Source: DATMER01 sp040349255
Lineage (GTDB): Bacteria; Acidobacteriota; Thermoanaerobaculia; Multivoradales; UBA5704
Direction: 5' to 3'
Assembly (NCBI GenBank): GCA_040349255.1
Contig: JBEQUE010000010.1
Coordinates: 72,138 to 136,137, forward strand
Length of the DNA: 64,000 nt
Numbering within the stretch: position 1 is the first letter of the stretch; every line of letters starts with the position of its first letter. Below, one piece after another: positions 44,608 through 52,934 of the stretch. A model generated the notes under the pieces. It had not been told where the DNA came from. It searched no databases and saw only the letters and a program-made list of their open reading frames with translations. A program made the position numbers and the translations under genes.

Positions 44608-45090
44608 ATGGCGAGAGCGAAACGGTATTGGCTGATGAAGTGCGAGCCCGAGGCCTACACCATCGAGGACCTGGAGCGCGACGGCACCACGACCTGGGAA
44701 GGGGTGCGCAACTTCCAGGCCCGCAACTCCATGCGCGACGACATGAAGGTGGGCGACGGCGTGCTCTTCTACGCCTCGAACGCCGAGCCCTCCGGCGTCT
44801 CCGGCCTGGCCGAGATCTCCCGCGCCGGCCATCCCGACCCCTACGCCTTCCAGGAAGGCCACAAGTATTTCGATCCGAAGAGCGATCCGGACAACCCCAC
44901 CTGGTACATGGTGGACATCCGCTTCGTGGAACGATTTCCGGAGATCATCCCTCTCGCCGCGCTCAAGGAGACCCGCGGCCTGGAGAAGATGGTGGTCAAT
45001 CAGAAGGGATCGCGCCTGTCGGTCCAGCCGGTGACGAAGCCGGAGTTCGAGATCGTCCGCCGGCTCGGCCGCAAGGGAGCGAAGACATGA
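44608..45090 (+). CDS. EVE-domain protein (THYN1-like)
   Basis: A 160-residue protein that is a single EVE domain: RYWLMKCEPEAYTIEDLERDGTTTWEGVRNFQARNSMRDDMKVGDGVLFYAS ... WYMVDIRFVERF ... PLAALKETRGLEKM. EVE is a PUA-like fold that binds modified bases in DNA or RNA. It forms an apparent operon with the RluA-like gene and a CPXCG gene that overlaps its stop by 4 bases (ATGA). Confidence 0.9.
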   Translation: MARAKRYWLMKCEPEAYTIEDLERDGTTTWEGVRNFQARNSMRDDMKVGDGVLFYASNAEPSGVSGLAEISRAGHPDPYAFQEGHKYFDPKSDPDNPTWYMVDIRFVERFPEIIPLAALKETRGLEKMVVNQKGSRLSVQPVTKPEFEIVRRLGRKGAKT

Positions 45091-45284
45091 AATCGGACGG
45101 CTACTGGAACGATTTCATCGAGGTCCAGTGCCCGTGGTGCTTCGAGCGGGTGGAGATCGCGGTCGAGCCCGATACCTGGGGCACGCTGGTCCAGGACTGC
45201 GAGGTGTGCTGCAACCCGTGGCAGGTCACGGTCACCCGGGACCGCGACGGCGACGCCGACGTGCGCGTCGAGCGGCTGGAGTGA
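45087..45284 (+). CDS. CPXCG-motif cysteine-rich protein
   Basis: A 65-residue protein with two zinc-binding Cys pairs: VQCPWCFERVEI and DCEVCCNPWQV. The first pair is CPWC where the family usually has CPYCG. The ATG at 45087 overlaps the EVE stop. The family is small and of unknown function, probably a single zinc ribbon. Confidence 0.82.
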   Translation: MKSDGYWNDFIEVQCPWCFERVEIAVEPDTWGTLVQDCEVCCNPWQVTVTRDRDGDADVRVERLE

Positions 45285-45306
45285 GGCCCGAGGAGGAAGA
45301 GGAGGG

Positions 45307-45335
45307 AGGGCCGCCGAGGCAAGGCCCCGGCGGCC
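45307..45335. terminator. GC-rich hairpin between convergent genes
   Basis: A 9-bp perfect stem GGGCCGCCG/CGGCGGCCC (45307-45315 with 45327-45335) between the CPXCG gene and the receptor gene. There is no T tract. Confidence 0.5.
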
Positions 45336-45351
45336 CCTATGGGAAGAGGTC

Positions 45352-48291
45352 CTACCGCCAGCTCAGCCGGGCGCCGAGACGAAGCATGCGCGGGCTCACG
45401 ACCTCGAGGACGTGGTCCGAATTGCTCTGTCCGAGCACCGACTGGCGCTGCAGCACGTAGGACTCGTTGAGGGCGTTGAAGAGATCGGCCCCGATCGTCA
45501 CGCCCATCCCGCTGAAGTGCATCTCCTTCTCCAGCCGCAGGTCGAGAAGGTGGACGTCCGGGCTCCGGAAGGCGTCCGCGTCGCTGACGATCGGCACGTC
45601 GAGACCGACGCTCGGCGTGTCCGCGATCGGCGTCCGGCTGACCCTGCGGGCGTAGCGGACCGGATAGCCCTGGCGGCCGTTCAGGGCGGCGCCGACGTTG
45701 AAGCTCCAGGGCTTGTCGGGCGCGATCTGGTAGAGGCCGCTCAGGCTGTACGACCAGCCGCTGTTGATATACACGTTGTCCTTGGCGCCCGAGGCCGTGC
45801 CGGAGCCCTGCAGCACGTCCGTGCCGTCCACGATGCCGCCGGCGATGGTATCGGTCGGATCCTGGTTCTCCGAGTCCGGAATGTCCCAGGTCCAGTCCTG
45901 CCAGGAGGCGCTGCCGGTGGCCATCCAGCGGTTCGAAAGGCGCTTCTGGAAGGTCAGCGAGGCGCCTCGGAACACCTGCTCGCGGTCGCCGTTGCGCAGC
46001 AGGAAACCGTTGCGGGTGCCGACGCCGTCGCGCAGGACCCAGTAGTTGACGGTGTAGGGCTGGCCGTTCGGCAGCACGCCGGTCAGCGGCGCCGCCGGCA
46101 CGTAGTCGTCGCGCCGGTGCACGCGGCCGACGCTGCCCAGGTTCTGGGGTGCGAAAGGATCGCCGTCGAAGACCAGCAGCTCGGCTTCCAGCAGACCGCT
46201 GAGGCGCCGGTAGGTGGCGTTGAGGCCCACCACCAGGTCGGGCCGCAGGGCGCGCTCCACGCCGAGGATCAGCTCGTCGGTGAGCGGCGCGTCGAGGTTC
46301 GGGTCCACGGCGTTCGACTGCAGCGCTCCGAGCGTGAACGGATTCAAGTTGCCGCTCGGCTGTCCGGCTTCCGGTCCGAGCTCGCCGGGCTCCAGCACGG
46401 GGCCGCCGTTGTTGGTGGTGTAGAAGTAGCGGTACTGGGGCGCGCCCAGCGGATGGAGCCAGCCGGCGAACGCGGTGGCGAGCTGGTCCGCGAACCTCGA
46501 GTAGCTGGCGCGCAGCAGGGTCTGGCCCCGCTCGTCGAGCGACCAGGTCAGGCCGACGCGCGGCGAGAGCGTGTTCCATTCGAAACCGCTGTCGCGCCCT
46601 TCGAACGCCGCGGCCGGCAGCAGCTCGGGGAACACCGGGTTGGCCTCGACGCGGGTGTCGAGCAGCTCGCCGCCCTGGCGGTCGTAGCGCAGCCCGACGC
46701 TCGCCGTGAGCCGGCCGGCCGAGACCGTGTCCTGCACGAAAAGGTTTCCATAGTCGGCGCGGACGTTGGCCACGCCTTCGCGGGCGAGGATCAGCACCCC
46801 GCCGCAGCACTCCAGGCCGCCGCCCGGCCAGCGGTTCACGGTGGTCTGGTCCACCGTGCGGTAGCCCGCGCCATACTTGAGCTCGTGGGAGAGGCCGCGC
46901 GTGCCGAAGAAGCTGGAGGCGTCGAGCCGGGCCTGCTTCTGCGGGCGCTTCGACTGGATGTGCAGGAAACTGTTGTGCCAGACGCCGTCCCCGTCCACGA
47001 ACGGGAGCTTGTCGCCGCCTTCCGGCGCGAGCTCGAGGCCGCCGTTGACGACCGCGGCCATGCCGGTGAGGTAGAAGCTGGAGCCGAAGATCTGCGTGTC
47101 CTCGACCTTCCAGGCGGTCGGGCTCGGGCCGAAGCCGCTCTGGTCCCAGGTCGTCTCCTGCGGGCGCAGCGGGCTCGCGTTGCGGCCGAGCTTGACCTTC
47201 TCGTCCTGCCAGACGAAGCCGGTCGCCGAGTTCGACGGCGTGATCTGGCCGTTGAGCTTGACGTTCCAGTCCTTGATCGACGTGTCGTCGCGGAAGTCGT
47301 TGACGGTCAGGAGATCGACCTGCTGCTCGCCGTACGAGCCCCAGACCCAGAGCTTCTTCGGGATCAGGGGTCCGCCGATCTCGGCGCCGTAGTCCGAGAC
47401 CTCGACGATGCGGTTGCCCTGCTCGAGATCGGCCTGGGCGGTGCCGCGGTTCCAGGGTCCGGCCTGGCCGAGCTCGGAACGGTCGAGATCGAGATCCGAC
47501 TGCGTGCTGTCGTCGCCGGCCACATAGCGGGCCGAACCGCGCCACTGATCCGTTCCGCGGCGGGTGACCATGTTCACCACCACGCCGCCGGTCGCCACCG
47601 AGGCGTCGCTGCCGCCGGTCGTGATCTGCATCTCCTGGAACGAATCGAAGTCGAAATAGCCCGGCGAGGAGCCGATCGCCGACATGTCGGTGATCACCAT
47701 GCCGTCGAGCGACCACATGGCCTGGGCGCCGGGCGAGCCCGGCCCCACGAGGGCGGACTGCTGGCCGCTCTCGTTGCCGCCGTTGTTGATGCGGTCGAGC
47801 AGGACGCCGGGCGCGGTGCGCAGGATGGCCCAGGGGTCGCGGGCCGTCGGCACCTTGTCCATCTCCACCCGCGGCACGTTGCGCTCGATGCTGATGCGGT
47901 GAGGATCGAGGAGCGGCGCCTGGTCGCCCTTGACGTTGACGACCTCCGTGAAATCGGAGGACGCGAGCGACATTTCGATCTCGGTGTTGCGGCCGAGACT
48001 GACCACGACGTCCTTCCACTCGACGGGCGCGAAGCGATCGAGCTCGGCCTTGACCGTGTACTTGGCCGGCGACAGGCCGAGAAAATGGAAGTCGCCCTTG
48101 GCGTCCGTGGTCTGGACCTGCTCGGTACCCTCGCCCGTGAGGGTCACGGTGACGCCGGGAAGCTCCTGGCCGTTGTCGTCGACCACGGTGCCATAAAGGT
48201 TTCCGGCCTGGAGCTGGGCCATCGCCGGAAGCGCCAGCAGCCCCGTGAAGGCTGCCAGGAGCGCAAGCTTTCTCAAAAGTTTTCCGTTCAT
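45352..48291 (-). CDS. Oar-like TonB-dependent outer-membrane receptor
   Basis: A 979-residue protein. It has a signal peptide (1-25), a carboxypeptidase-regulatory-like beta-sandwich at about 30-115 (AGNLYGTVVDDNGQELPGVTVTLTGEG), a plug domain from about 120 to 245 (PTARDPWAILRTAPGVLLDRINNGGNESG, SFQEMQITTGGSDASVATGGVVVNMVTRRGTDQWRGS) and a 22-strand-type barrel with VGLRYDRQGG, FEWNTLSPRVGLTWSLDERG and a C-terminal aromatic-rich strand ending LSWR. The Oar/CarboxypepD_reg type is abundant in Acidobacteriota and is used for large substrates. AAGGAGG precedes the ATG. It could be a partner for the pseudokinase-TonB protein; the substrate is unknown. Confidence 0.9.
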   Translation of the reverse strand: MNGKLLRKLALLAAFTGLLALPAMAQLQAGNLYGTVVDDNGQELPGVTVTLTGEGTEQVQTTDAKGDFHFLGLSPAKYTVKAELDRFAPVEWKDVVVSLGRNTEIEMSLASSDFTEVVNVKGDQAPLLDPHRISIERNVPRVEMDKVPTARDPWAILRTAPGVLLDRINNGGNESGQQSALVGPGSPGAQAMWSLDGMVITDMSAIGSSPGYFDFDSFQEMQITTGGSDASVATGGVVVNMVTRRGTDQWRGSARYVAGDDSTQSDLDLDRSELGQAGPWNRGTAQADLEQGNRIVEVSDYGAEIGGPLIPKKLWVWGSYGEQQVDLLTVNDFRDDTSIKDWNVKLNGQITPSNSATGFVWQDEKVKLGRNASPLRPQETTWDQSGFGPSPTAWKVEDTQIFGSSFYLTGMAAVVNGGLELAPEGGDKLPFVDGDGVWHNSFLHIQSKRPQKQARLDASSFFGTRGLSHELKYGAGYRTVDQTTVNRWPGGGLECCGGVLILAREGVANVRADYGNLFVQDTVSAGRLTASVGLRYDRQGGELLDTRVEANPVFPELLPAAAFEGRDSGFEWNTLSPRVGLTWSLDERGQTLLRASYSRFADQLATAFAGWLHPLGAPQYRYFYTTNNGGPVLEPGELGPEAGQPSGNLNPFTLGALQSNAVDPNLDAPLTDELILGVERALRPDLVVGLNATYRRLSGLLEAELLVFDGDPFAPQNLGSVGRVHRRDDYVPAAPLTGVLPNGQPYTVNYWVLRDGVGTRNGFLLRNGDREQVFRGASLTFQKRLSNRWMATGSASWQDWTWDIPDSENQDPTDTIAGGIVDGTDVLQGSGTASGAKDNVYINSGWSYSLSGLYQIAPDKPWSFNVGAALNGRQGYPVRYARRVSRTPIADTPSVGLDVPIVSDADAFRSPDVHLLDLRLEKEMHFSGMGVTIGADLFNALNESYVLQRQSVLGQSNSDHVLEVVSPRMLRLGARLSWR

Positions 48292-48712
48292 CGCAGATCA
48301 ACCTCCTTCAAACCCGAATCGTTTCTGGTTTCGTTCGAGGACGGTTCTTCGCTGTCGAGGCCGCCGGCATCACCTCCCGCGTGAAAAACGTTGCGAAAGC
48401 CGCCGATAGCAAGGGTTGTGCCGCGGCGCGAAACGCCCGTTCTACAACGGTTTTCCCGCCGGCGTCCGCTTTGGATGACTATCCCGGCATTCAGGAAACT
48501 GAATATCGGACGGGGGAAAGATCCGGGAAATCCAGGCGGAACGGATGTTTCGGCCGCATCCGGAAACTTGGAAACCCGTTCGGAAAGCTGCGCGAAGCGG
48601 CGCCGGGGAGCCGATCGGCCTCCGGAGAGGTCGGCGGCGTCCTCGTGCCGGGCTTCCGCCTTTCGACCACGGACCATTGCGCTGGTGGCGTCTTCCCGGA
48701 TAAACTTCCCGC
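48292..48712. other. Intergenic region between divergent genes, no gene seen
   Basis: 421 bases between the receptor and the DUF72 gene. It must contain two divergent promoters. I see no reading frame worth calling. A run of GGAAA-type words about 20 bases apart (48501, 48525, 48562, 48582) is too irregular to call a repeat array. Confidence 0.6.
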
Positions 48713-49702
48713 ATGACCCGAAAAGATCAGCTCCAGCTCTTCCCCGGCATGGCTTCCGAGGCCGAGCCCAGGGGAGTCATCCCGGCGGAGCTCTCCGAGG
48801 ATCTCCACGAGCTCGGCCGGGCCCTGCCCGAGGACATCTATCTGGGCGGCTCGACGTGGTCGTTCCCGGGCTGGCGCGGCCTGGTCTACGAAGGCAAGCT
48901 CACCGAGTCGAAGCTGGCGCACGAGGGGCTTGCGGCCTACGCGCAGCACCCGCTCTTCCGGTGCGTCGGAGTGGACCGGACCTACTACGCGCCGCTGCCC
49001 GCCGAGGACTACGCCGACTACGCCGCCCAGGTGCCGGACGACTTCCGCTTCGTGGTCAAGGCGCACGAGGCCTGCACGGTCTCGCGCTGGCCGGACCGGC
49101 CGCGCTACGGCGCGCAGCGCGGACAGGTGAACCCGCTGTTCCTGGACGCCGCCTACACGGCCGATCAGGTCGTGGCGCCCTTCGTGGAGGGGCTCGAGGT
49201 CAAGGCCGGCGCCCTACTCTTCCAGTTCTCGCCGCAGGATCTCGGCGTGCCCGAGCGCTTCGCGGAGGAGCTCCGGGCCTTCCTCTGTGCTCTTCCGCGC
49301 GGGCCGGTCTCCGCGGTCGAGGTCCGCAACCGCGAGATCCTCACGCCGGCCTACGCCGACGCTCTCGCCGAAGCCCGGGCCTGCCACTGCCACAACGTCC
49401 ACCCGCGCATGCCGGACGTGCTCACCCAGGCCCGTCTCGCCGGCACCGACCGGCCCAGGACGCCGATCACGATCGCCCGCTGGCTGCTCGGTCCCGGCAT
49501 GACCTACGAGGAGGCCGGCCGCCTCTACTCGCCGTTCAACAAGCTCGTGGCCCCGGACGAGAACGCCCGCAACGGCCTCGCCCGGCTCGCGCACAACGCC
49601 ATCGCCGCCGGCCGGCCGTTCGTCTGCACGGTGAACAACAACGGCGAGGGCTCCGCGCCACTGTCGATCGAAGCGCTGGCGAAGAGGATTGCAGGGACAT
49701 AA
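48713..49702 (+). CDS. DUF72-domain protein
   Basis: A 329-residue protein with the DUF72 TIM-barrel-like pattern: YLGGSTWSFPGWRGLVYEGKLTESKLAHEGLAAYAQHPLFRCVGVDRTYYAPLPAEDYADYAAQVPDDFRFVVKAHEACT, LLFQFSPQDLGVP, SAVEVRNREIL and FVCTVNNNGEGSAPLSIE. No activity is firmly established for the family, which resembles sugar-phosphate isomerase barrels. The first 25 residues before VIPAELS are not conserved. The gene is divergent from the receptor. Confidence 0.85.
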   Translation: MTRKDQLQLFPGMASEAEPRGVIPAELSEDLHELGRALPEDIYLGGSTWSFPGWRGLVYEGKLTESKLAHEGLAAYAQHPLFRCVGVDRTYYAPLPAEDYADYAAQVPDDFRFVVKAHEACTVSRWPDRPRYGAQRGQVNPLFLDAAYTADQVVAPFVEGLEVKAGALLFQFSPQDLGVPERFAEELRAFLCALPRGPVSAVEVRNREILTPAYADALAEARACHCHNVHPRMPDVLTQARLAGTDRPRTPITIARWLLGPGMTYEEAGRLYSPFNKLVAPDENARNGLARLAHNAIAAGRPFVCTVNNNGEGSAPLSIEALAKRIAGT

Positions 49703-49762
49703 AGGACGCCAAGGACTTCAAGGACAAAAGACTTTGGGTCCCTGATGTCCTCTTGGTCCTTT
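49701..49762. terminator. Imperfect hairpin with AAGGAC direct repeats
   Basis: AAAGGACGCCAAGGAC (49701-49716) can pair with GTCCTCTTGGTCCTTT (49747-49762) between two convergent genes. The left arm also contains AAGGAC three times at 9-bp spacing (49702, 49711, 49720). Probably a bidirectional terminator. Confidence 0.5.
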
Positions 49763-50928
49763 CAGGGCGTCATCTCCCGCTGCGCCTGATCCAGCGCCTC
49801 CTGCGGTGAGAGCCGGCGCTCCACCACGGCCTCCAGGGCGCGGGCGAGCGGTCCCCAGATCCGGTTCATGCCCGGGACGTTCGGCATCGGCACCGCGGTG
49901 TCGAGCTGCCGGCGGAACCCCTGGAGCACCGGGTCACCGGAGAGCTGCGGATCGCGCCAGGAGGCCGCGTGCGCCGGCAGGAGCCGGGCCTCCGTCGCCA
50001 GCGTCCGGGCGGCCGGCAGGTCGGTCAGATAGCGGACGAGCTTCGCGGCCACGTCCTTGTGCTGAGAGGTGGCCGCGATATGGATCGCCTGGACCGTGAT
50101 CCACGGGCGCATTGGCCGGCCGCCGGCCTCCTCGACCGAAGGCAGGGGCGCGAACGCGAACGGGATCGACGGCGCGATCCTCTCCACGAAAGACGGCCCG
50201 GCGATCACCATGGCCAGCTTCCCCTCGTTGAACAGCGACGTGATGAGCGTCGTCGACGGCGACGGCAGGAAGCCCTGGCGCAGCCAGACCTTGAGGAGCT
50301 GCGCGGACTGGACGTTGGGTGCCGAGTTGATCGTCGGCCGGCCGTCCGGCGCGAACAGGCTGCCGCCGAAGGCGTTCAGCAGCGGGGCGTGATAGTAAGG
50401 GTCCGTATACCAGGTGGCGAGCCCGAACTTGCCCAGCTCGGGACTGGTCAGGCGCCGGGCCTGCGCCACCATCTCGCGCGCAGAGAGAGGCGCGTCTCCC
50501 AGGAGGTTGCGGTTGTAGATCAGCGTGACCACCCGGAGCTCCAGGGGCAATCCATAGAGCTTGCGCTGGAACGTGAGCGCCTCCAGCGTACCCGGGAGGA
50601 AGCGAGCGCGGATGCGTTCATCCGGCAGCAGCGGCTCCAGGATGCGGCCCGCCTGCACCCAGCCTCCCAGGCGCTCCTGGGTGGAGAGGAAGACGTCCGG
50701 CCCCTCCCCTTTCGGCACCAGCGCGGCAACACGCGATGGCAGCAGGTCCGCGGGCACGGCCACGGGCGCGGCGGTCCAGCCCTCCTTCGTACGGAACCCG
50801 TCGACCAATCTTTCGAACGCCATGCGGGCGGCGCCCTGGTACGAGTGCCAGACCGCGATCTCCTTGCGCTCCTGCGCCCATCCGGGAACGGCGAGGAGGG
50901 ACAGGAAGAGGACCGCGATCCGGCGCAT
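49762..50928 (-). CDS. Sugar-binding protein of an ABC importer, orphan MalE paralogue
   Basis: A 388-residue periplasmic protein. It has a signal peptide (MRRIAVLFLSLLAVPGWA) and a family 1 extracellular binding fold: EIAVWHSYQGAARMAFERLVDGF, GPDVFLSTQERLGGWVQAGRILEPLLPD, LYGLPLELRVVTLIYNRNL, AMVIAGPSFVERI, RPWITVQAIHIAATS. It is clearly paralogous to the MalE-like protein at the right end of the window (both share GPDVFxxxQxRLGGW, YYHAxLxNxFGG, PxTxLxTxLFNxGK, PMRPWITVxxxxxAA). No permease genes are adjacent: the partner is a reductase gene 2 bases upstream. It may feed the MalFG system 10 kb away. Confidence 0.87.
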   Translation of the reverse strand: MRRIAVLFLSLLAVPGWAQERKEIAVWHSYQGAARMAFERLVDGFRTKEGWTAAPVAVPADLLPSRVAALVPKGEGPDVFLSTQERLGGWVQAGRILEPLLPDERIRARFLPGTLEALTFQRKLYGLPLELRVVTLIYNRNLLGDAPLSAREMVAQARRLTSPELGKFGLATWYTDPYYHAPLLNAFGGSLFAPDGRPTINSAPNVQSAQLLKVWLRQGFLPSPSTTLITSLFNEGKLAMVIAGPSFVERIAPSIPFAFAPLPSVEEAGGRPMRPWITVQAIHIAATSQHKDVAAKLVRYLTDLPAARTLATEARLLPAHAASWRDPQLSGDPVLQGFRRQLDTAVPMPNVPGMNRIWGPLARALEAVVERRLSPQEALDQAQREMTP

Positions 50929-50930
50929 GG

Positions 50931-51638
50931 TCAGTACTCGGGAGCCTGCTGCGAGCTGCGGAGCACTATCTCCTCCACCCGCGCTCCGGCCGGCAGCCGC
51001 AGGGCGAAGCGGACAGCCTCGGCGACCACGCCGGGCTGGAGGAACCACTCCTTGCCCGGCGCGCCCGGCGTGGAGCCGGCGAACGAGGTGTCCACGGCGC
51101 CGGGCCGCAGCTCCAGCACCCGCAGCTCCGGGTTCTCCTGCTGAAACGTTCGCGCGAGCGCCCGCAGGGCGAACTTCGAAGCGGTATAAGAGCCGCCGGT
51201 CGGAAACGTCCGGGTGGAGACATCCGAGGAGACCATGAGGACGATCCCGCGGCTCTCCCTGAGCCAGGGAAGGAATGCGACCGTCGCGGCCCAGGCGCCG
51301 AAGACGTTCACGCGGAAGGTGGACTCGAAGTCCTCCCGCGACGTCTCCTCCAGGCGCCGGAAGATGCCGATCCCGGCGTTGTTGACCAGGACGTCGAGCC
51401 GTCCGAAACGCTCGATCGCAGCCCGGCGAAACGCCTCGATGCTGCCCGGATCGGTCACATCGAGGGCCAGACCCAAAGCCGGGCCGGGCAGCTCGGCCGC
51501 GAGCCGCTCGACCGCCTGGACATCCCGCGCACCGAGAACGACCGCGAAGCCTTCTTCGGAGAGGACCCGGGCGAAGACCGCCCCCAGGCCCCGGGAAGCG
51601 CCGGTGACGACGGCGACACGGGCGACGCGGTTGTCCAT
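50931..51638 (-). CDS. SDR-family oxidoreductase
   Basis: A 235-residue classical short-chain dehydrogenase. TGASRGLG (residues 13-20) binds NAD(P), NNAGIG is the structural motif and YTASK the active-site Tyr-Lys pair (with Ser upstream in VSSDVS). The substrate is not predictable. The gene is 2 bases upstream of the orphan sugar-binding protein gene on the same strand, suggesting shared transcription, perhaps by chance. Confidence 0.87.
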   Translation of the reverse strand: MDNRVARVAVVTGASRGLGAVFARVLSEEGFAVVLGARDVQAVERLAAELPGPALGLALDVTDPGSIEAFRRAAIERFGRLDVLVNNAGIGIFRRLEETSREDFESTFRVNVFGAWAATVAFLPWLRESRGIVLMVSSDVSTRTFPTGGSYTASKFALRALARTFQQENPELRVLELRPGAVDTSFAGSTPGAPGKEWFLQPGVVAEAVRFALRLPAGARVEEIVLRSSQQAPEY

Positions 51639-51709
51639 GGATCGATCCTACACGATCGCGGCATGGCGATCTCTGCACGCCGGAGGCGGACAGCGATAGA
51701 CTGCTCCGG

Positions 51710-52069
51710 ATGGACGCGCAGGCCGATACCTTCCGAGCTTTTCATGCCAGACGGGAGCGGGCCCGCCTGGAGGAAAGGGAAAACTTGCGCCTCGACATCC
51801 TGGACCGCGCCAAGGCCGCAATTCTCCGGCAGGCTCCGGCGTTTCCCGCGATCCGGGCTGCCTATCTCTTTGGTTCGATCCTCCAGCCGGGCCAATTTCA
51901 CGAGGGCTCGGACGTCGACATCGCCATCGACTGCGACGACATCGGAGTCGAAACTCCGTTCTGGCGGGCTCTGGAGGACGAGTTGCAGCGGAACGTCGAT
52001 GTGCGTCCCCGCGAAGGCGCGGTGGCCCGGGCCGTCGAGGCCTACGGAGAGAAGGTCTATGGACGATAG
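51710..52069 (+). CDS. MntA-type minimal nucleotidyltransferase antitoxin
   Basis: A 119-residue protein. AAYLFGSILQPGQFHEGSDVDIAID is the G-S-x10-D-x-D nucleotidyltransferase motif; a third Asp follows in LQRNVDVRP. In known MntA-HepT systems this protein adds AMP units to HepT and so silences it. The first 40 residues are a basic/acidic helical extension (RAFHARRERARLEERENLRLDILDRAKAAIL). The gene overlaps the HEPN gene by 11 bases. Confidence 0.87.
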   Translation: MDAQADTFRAFHARRERARLEERENLRLDILDRAKAAILRQAPAFPAIRAAYLFGSILQPGQFHEGSDVDIAIDCDDIGVETPFWRALEDELQRNVDVRPREGAVARAVEAYGEKVYGR

Positions 52070-52526
52070 GTTCCTGATCCTGGAGCGCAGCATTCAGGAC
52101 GACCTCGAAACCATCGAGCGCCTCTATGAAGAGCTGGGCGACCCGCGCCTGGATGCCCTGAACCAGGAGGGTCTGATCATCGTGGCCTACCGGCTGCACG
52201 GCCTGTACTCCGCCTTCGAGAACATCTTCCGCAACATCGCCAAGGCCTTTGAAAACCACCTCGATTCATCCTCCTGGCACCGGCAGGTCCTGCAGCGGAT
52301 GAGGCTCGACCTCAGCCCAATCCGTCCGGCCGTCGTGGATGAGGAGGCCTACGAGAAGCTCGACGAGCTCCTCCGCTTCCGCCACCTGTTCCGTACGGGC
52401 TACGGCGTCCGCCTCGACGCCCAACGCCTTCAGTTGGTCTTGCAAAAAACCTTGGAGCTGAAGTCGATCTACCCTCAGCAGGTCGCTCGTTTCCTGGACT
52501 TTCTCCGCTCGTCCTCTCAAGGCTGA
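52059..52526 (+). CDS. HepT-like HEPN protein with altered catalytic motif
   Basis: A 155-residue helical protein. The HEPN RNase motif normally reads R-x4-H-x-Y; here the segment RFRHLFRTGYGVRLD gives R-x4-T with Thr where the catalytic His is expected, although Tyr and flanking residues are kept. The rest (LIIVAYRLHGLYSAFENIFRNIAKAFEN, LQRMRLDL) matches larger HepT-like proteins. It is paired with the MNT gene. Either the toxin is inactive or another residue substitutes. The ATG at 52059 lies inside the MNT gene. Confidence 0.8.
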   Translation: MDDRFLILERSIQDDLETIERLYEELGDPRLDALNQEGLIIVAYRLHGLYSAFENIFRNIAKAFENHLDSSSWHRQVLQRMRLDLSPIRPAVVDEEAYEKLDELLRFRHLFRTGYGVRLDAQRLQLVLQKTLELKSIYPQQVARFLDFLRSSSQG

Positions 52527-52587
52527 CGGCAGTGCGCGGCACTCCCGCGCGTGCCGTAATGCCTCTTTGGCACGACGGAGTTCTTTC

Positions 52588-52918
52588 CCGAAGACTCTCG
52601 GCAAACTGCCGAAAGGTCTCGGCGAGTTGCCGAGAGGTCTCGCCGTCTCCCGAGAACCCTCGGCGGGGCGCCGAGAGTCCTCGGCAAAGCGCCGCGGGTC
52701 CTCGGCAAAGGACCGAGAGTCCTCGGGAAGCGCCGAGAGCTCTCGACGAGACGCCGAAAGGTCTCAGAGACCGCCGAGAGGTCTCGGCGGCGCGCCGCAA
52801 GGTCTCGGGAAACGCCAAGGGCTTTCGGCAAACCGCCGAAACTCCTCGGCAAGGCGCCGAAAGGTCGCGGGAGACGCCGAGAGTCTTCGGCAAGGCGCCG
52901 AAAGGTCTCGGCAAAAGG
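52588..52918. repeat. Array 3: sixteen degenerate 20-21-bp units with dyad cores
   Basis: CCGA-type unit starts at 52588, 52609, 52630, 52650, 52671, 52692, 52713, 52733, 52754, 52774, 52795, 52815, 52836, 52857, 52877 and 52898; spacing is always 20 or 21, mean 20.7. The core is close to CCGAGAGGTCTCGG, an imperfect dyad, followed by a short linker such as CAAAGCG. The last unit ends 16 bases before the amylase ATG, so the array may be part of its leader. Several open frames across it are side effects of the repeat. Confidence 0.88.
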
Positions 52919-52934
52919 CCTTTAGAATGGCGTC

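Noticed and set aside
45412..48384. 990-codon plus-strand frame opposite the TonB-dependent receptor
   Set aside because: It mirrors the receptor gene, is rich in Arg/Val/Ala/Gly of shadow type and has no domain or ribosome site. The receptor is well supported.
48380..48600. Fifth repeat array in the receptor/DUF72 intergenic region
   Set aside because: GGAAA-like words recur at roughly 20 bp in places, but phase is lost after two or three units and no common core can be defined.
49701..49762. Short tandem repeat AAGGAC as a mobile or regulatory element
   Set aside because: Only three 9-bp copies, forming part of an imperfect hairpin between convergent genes; a terminator explains it.
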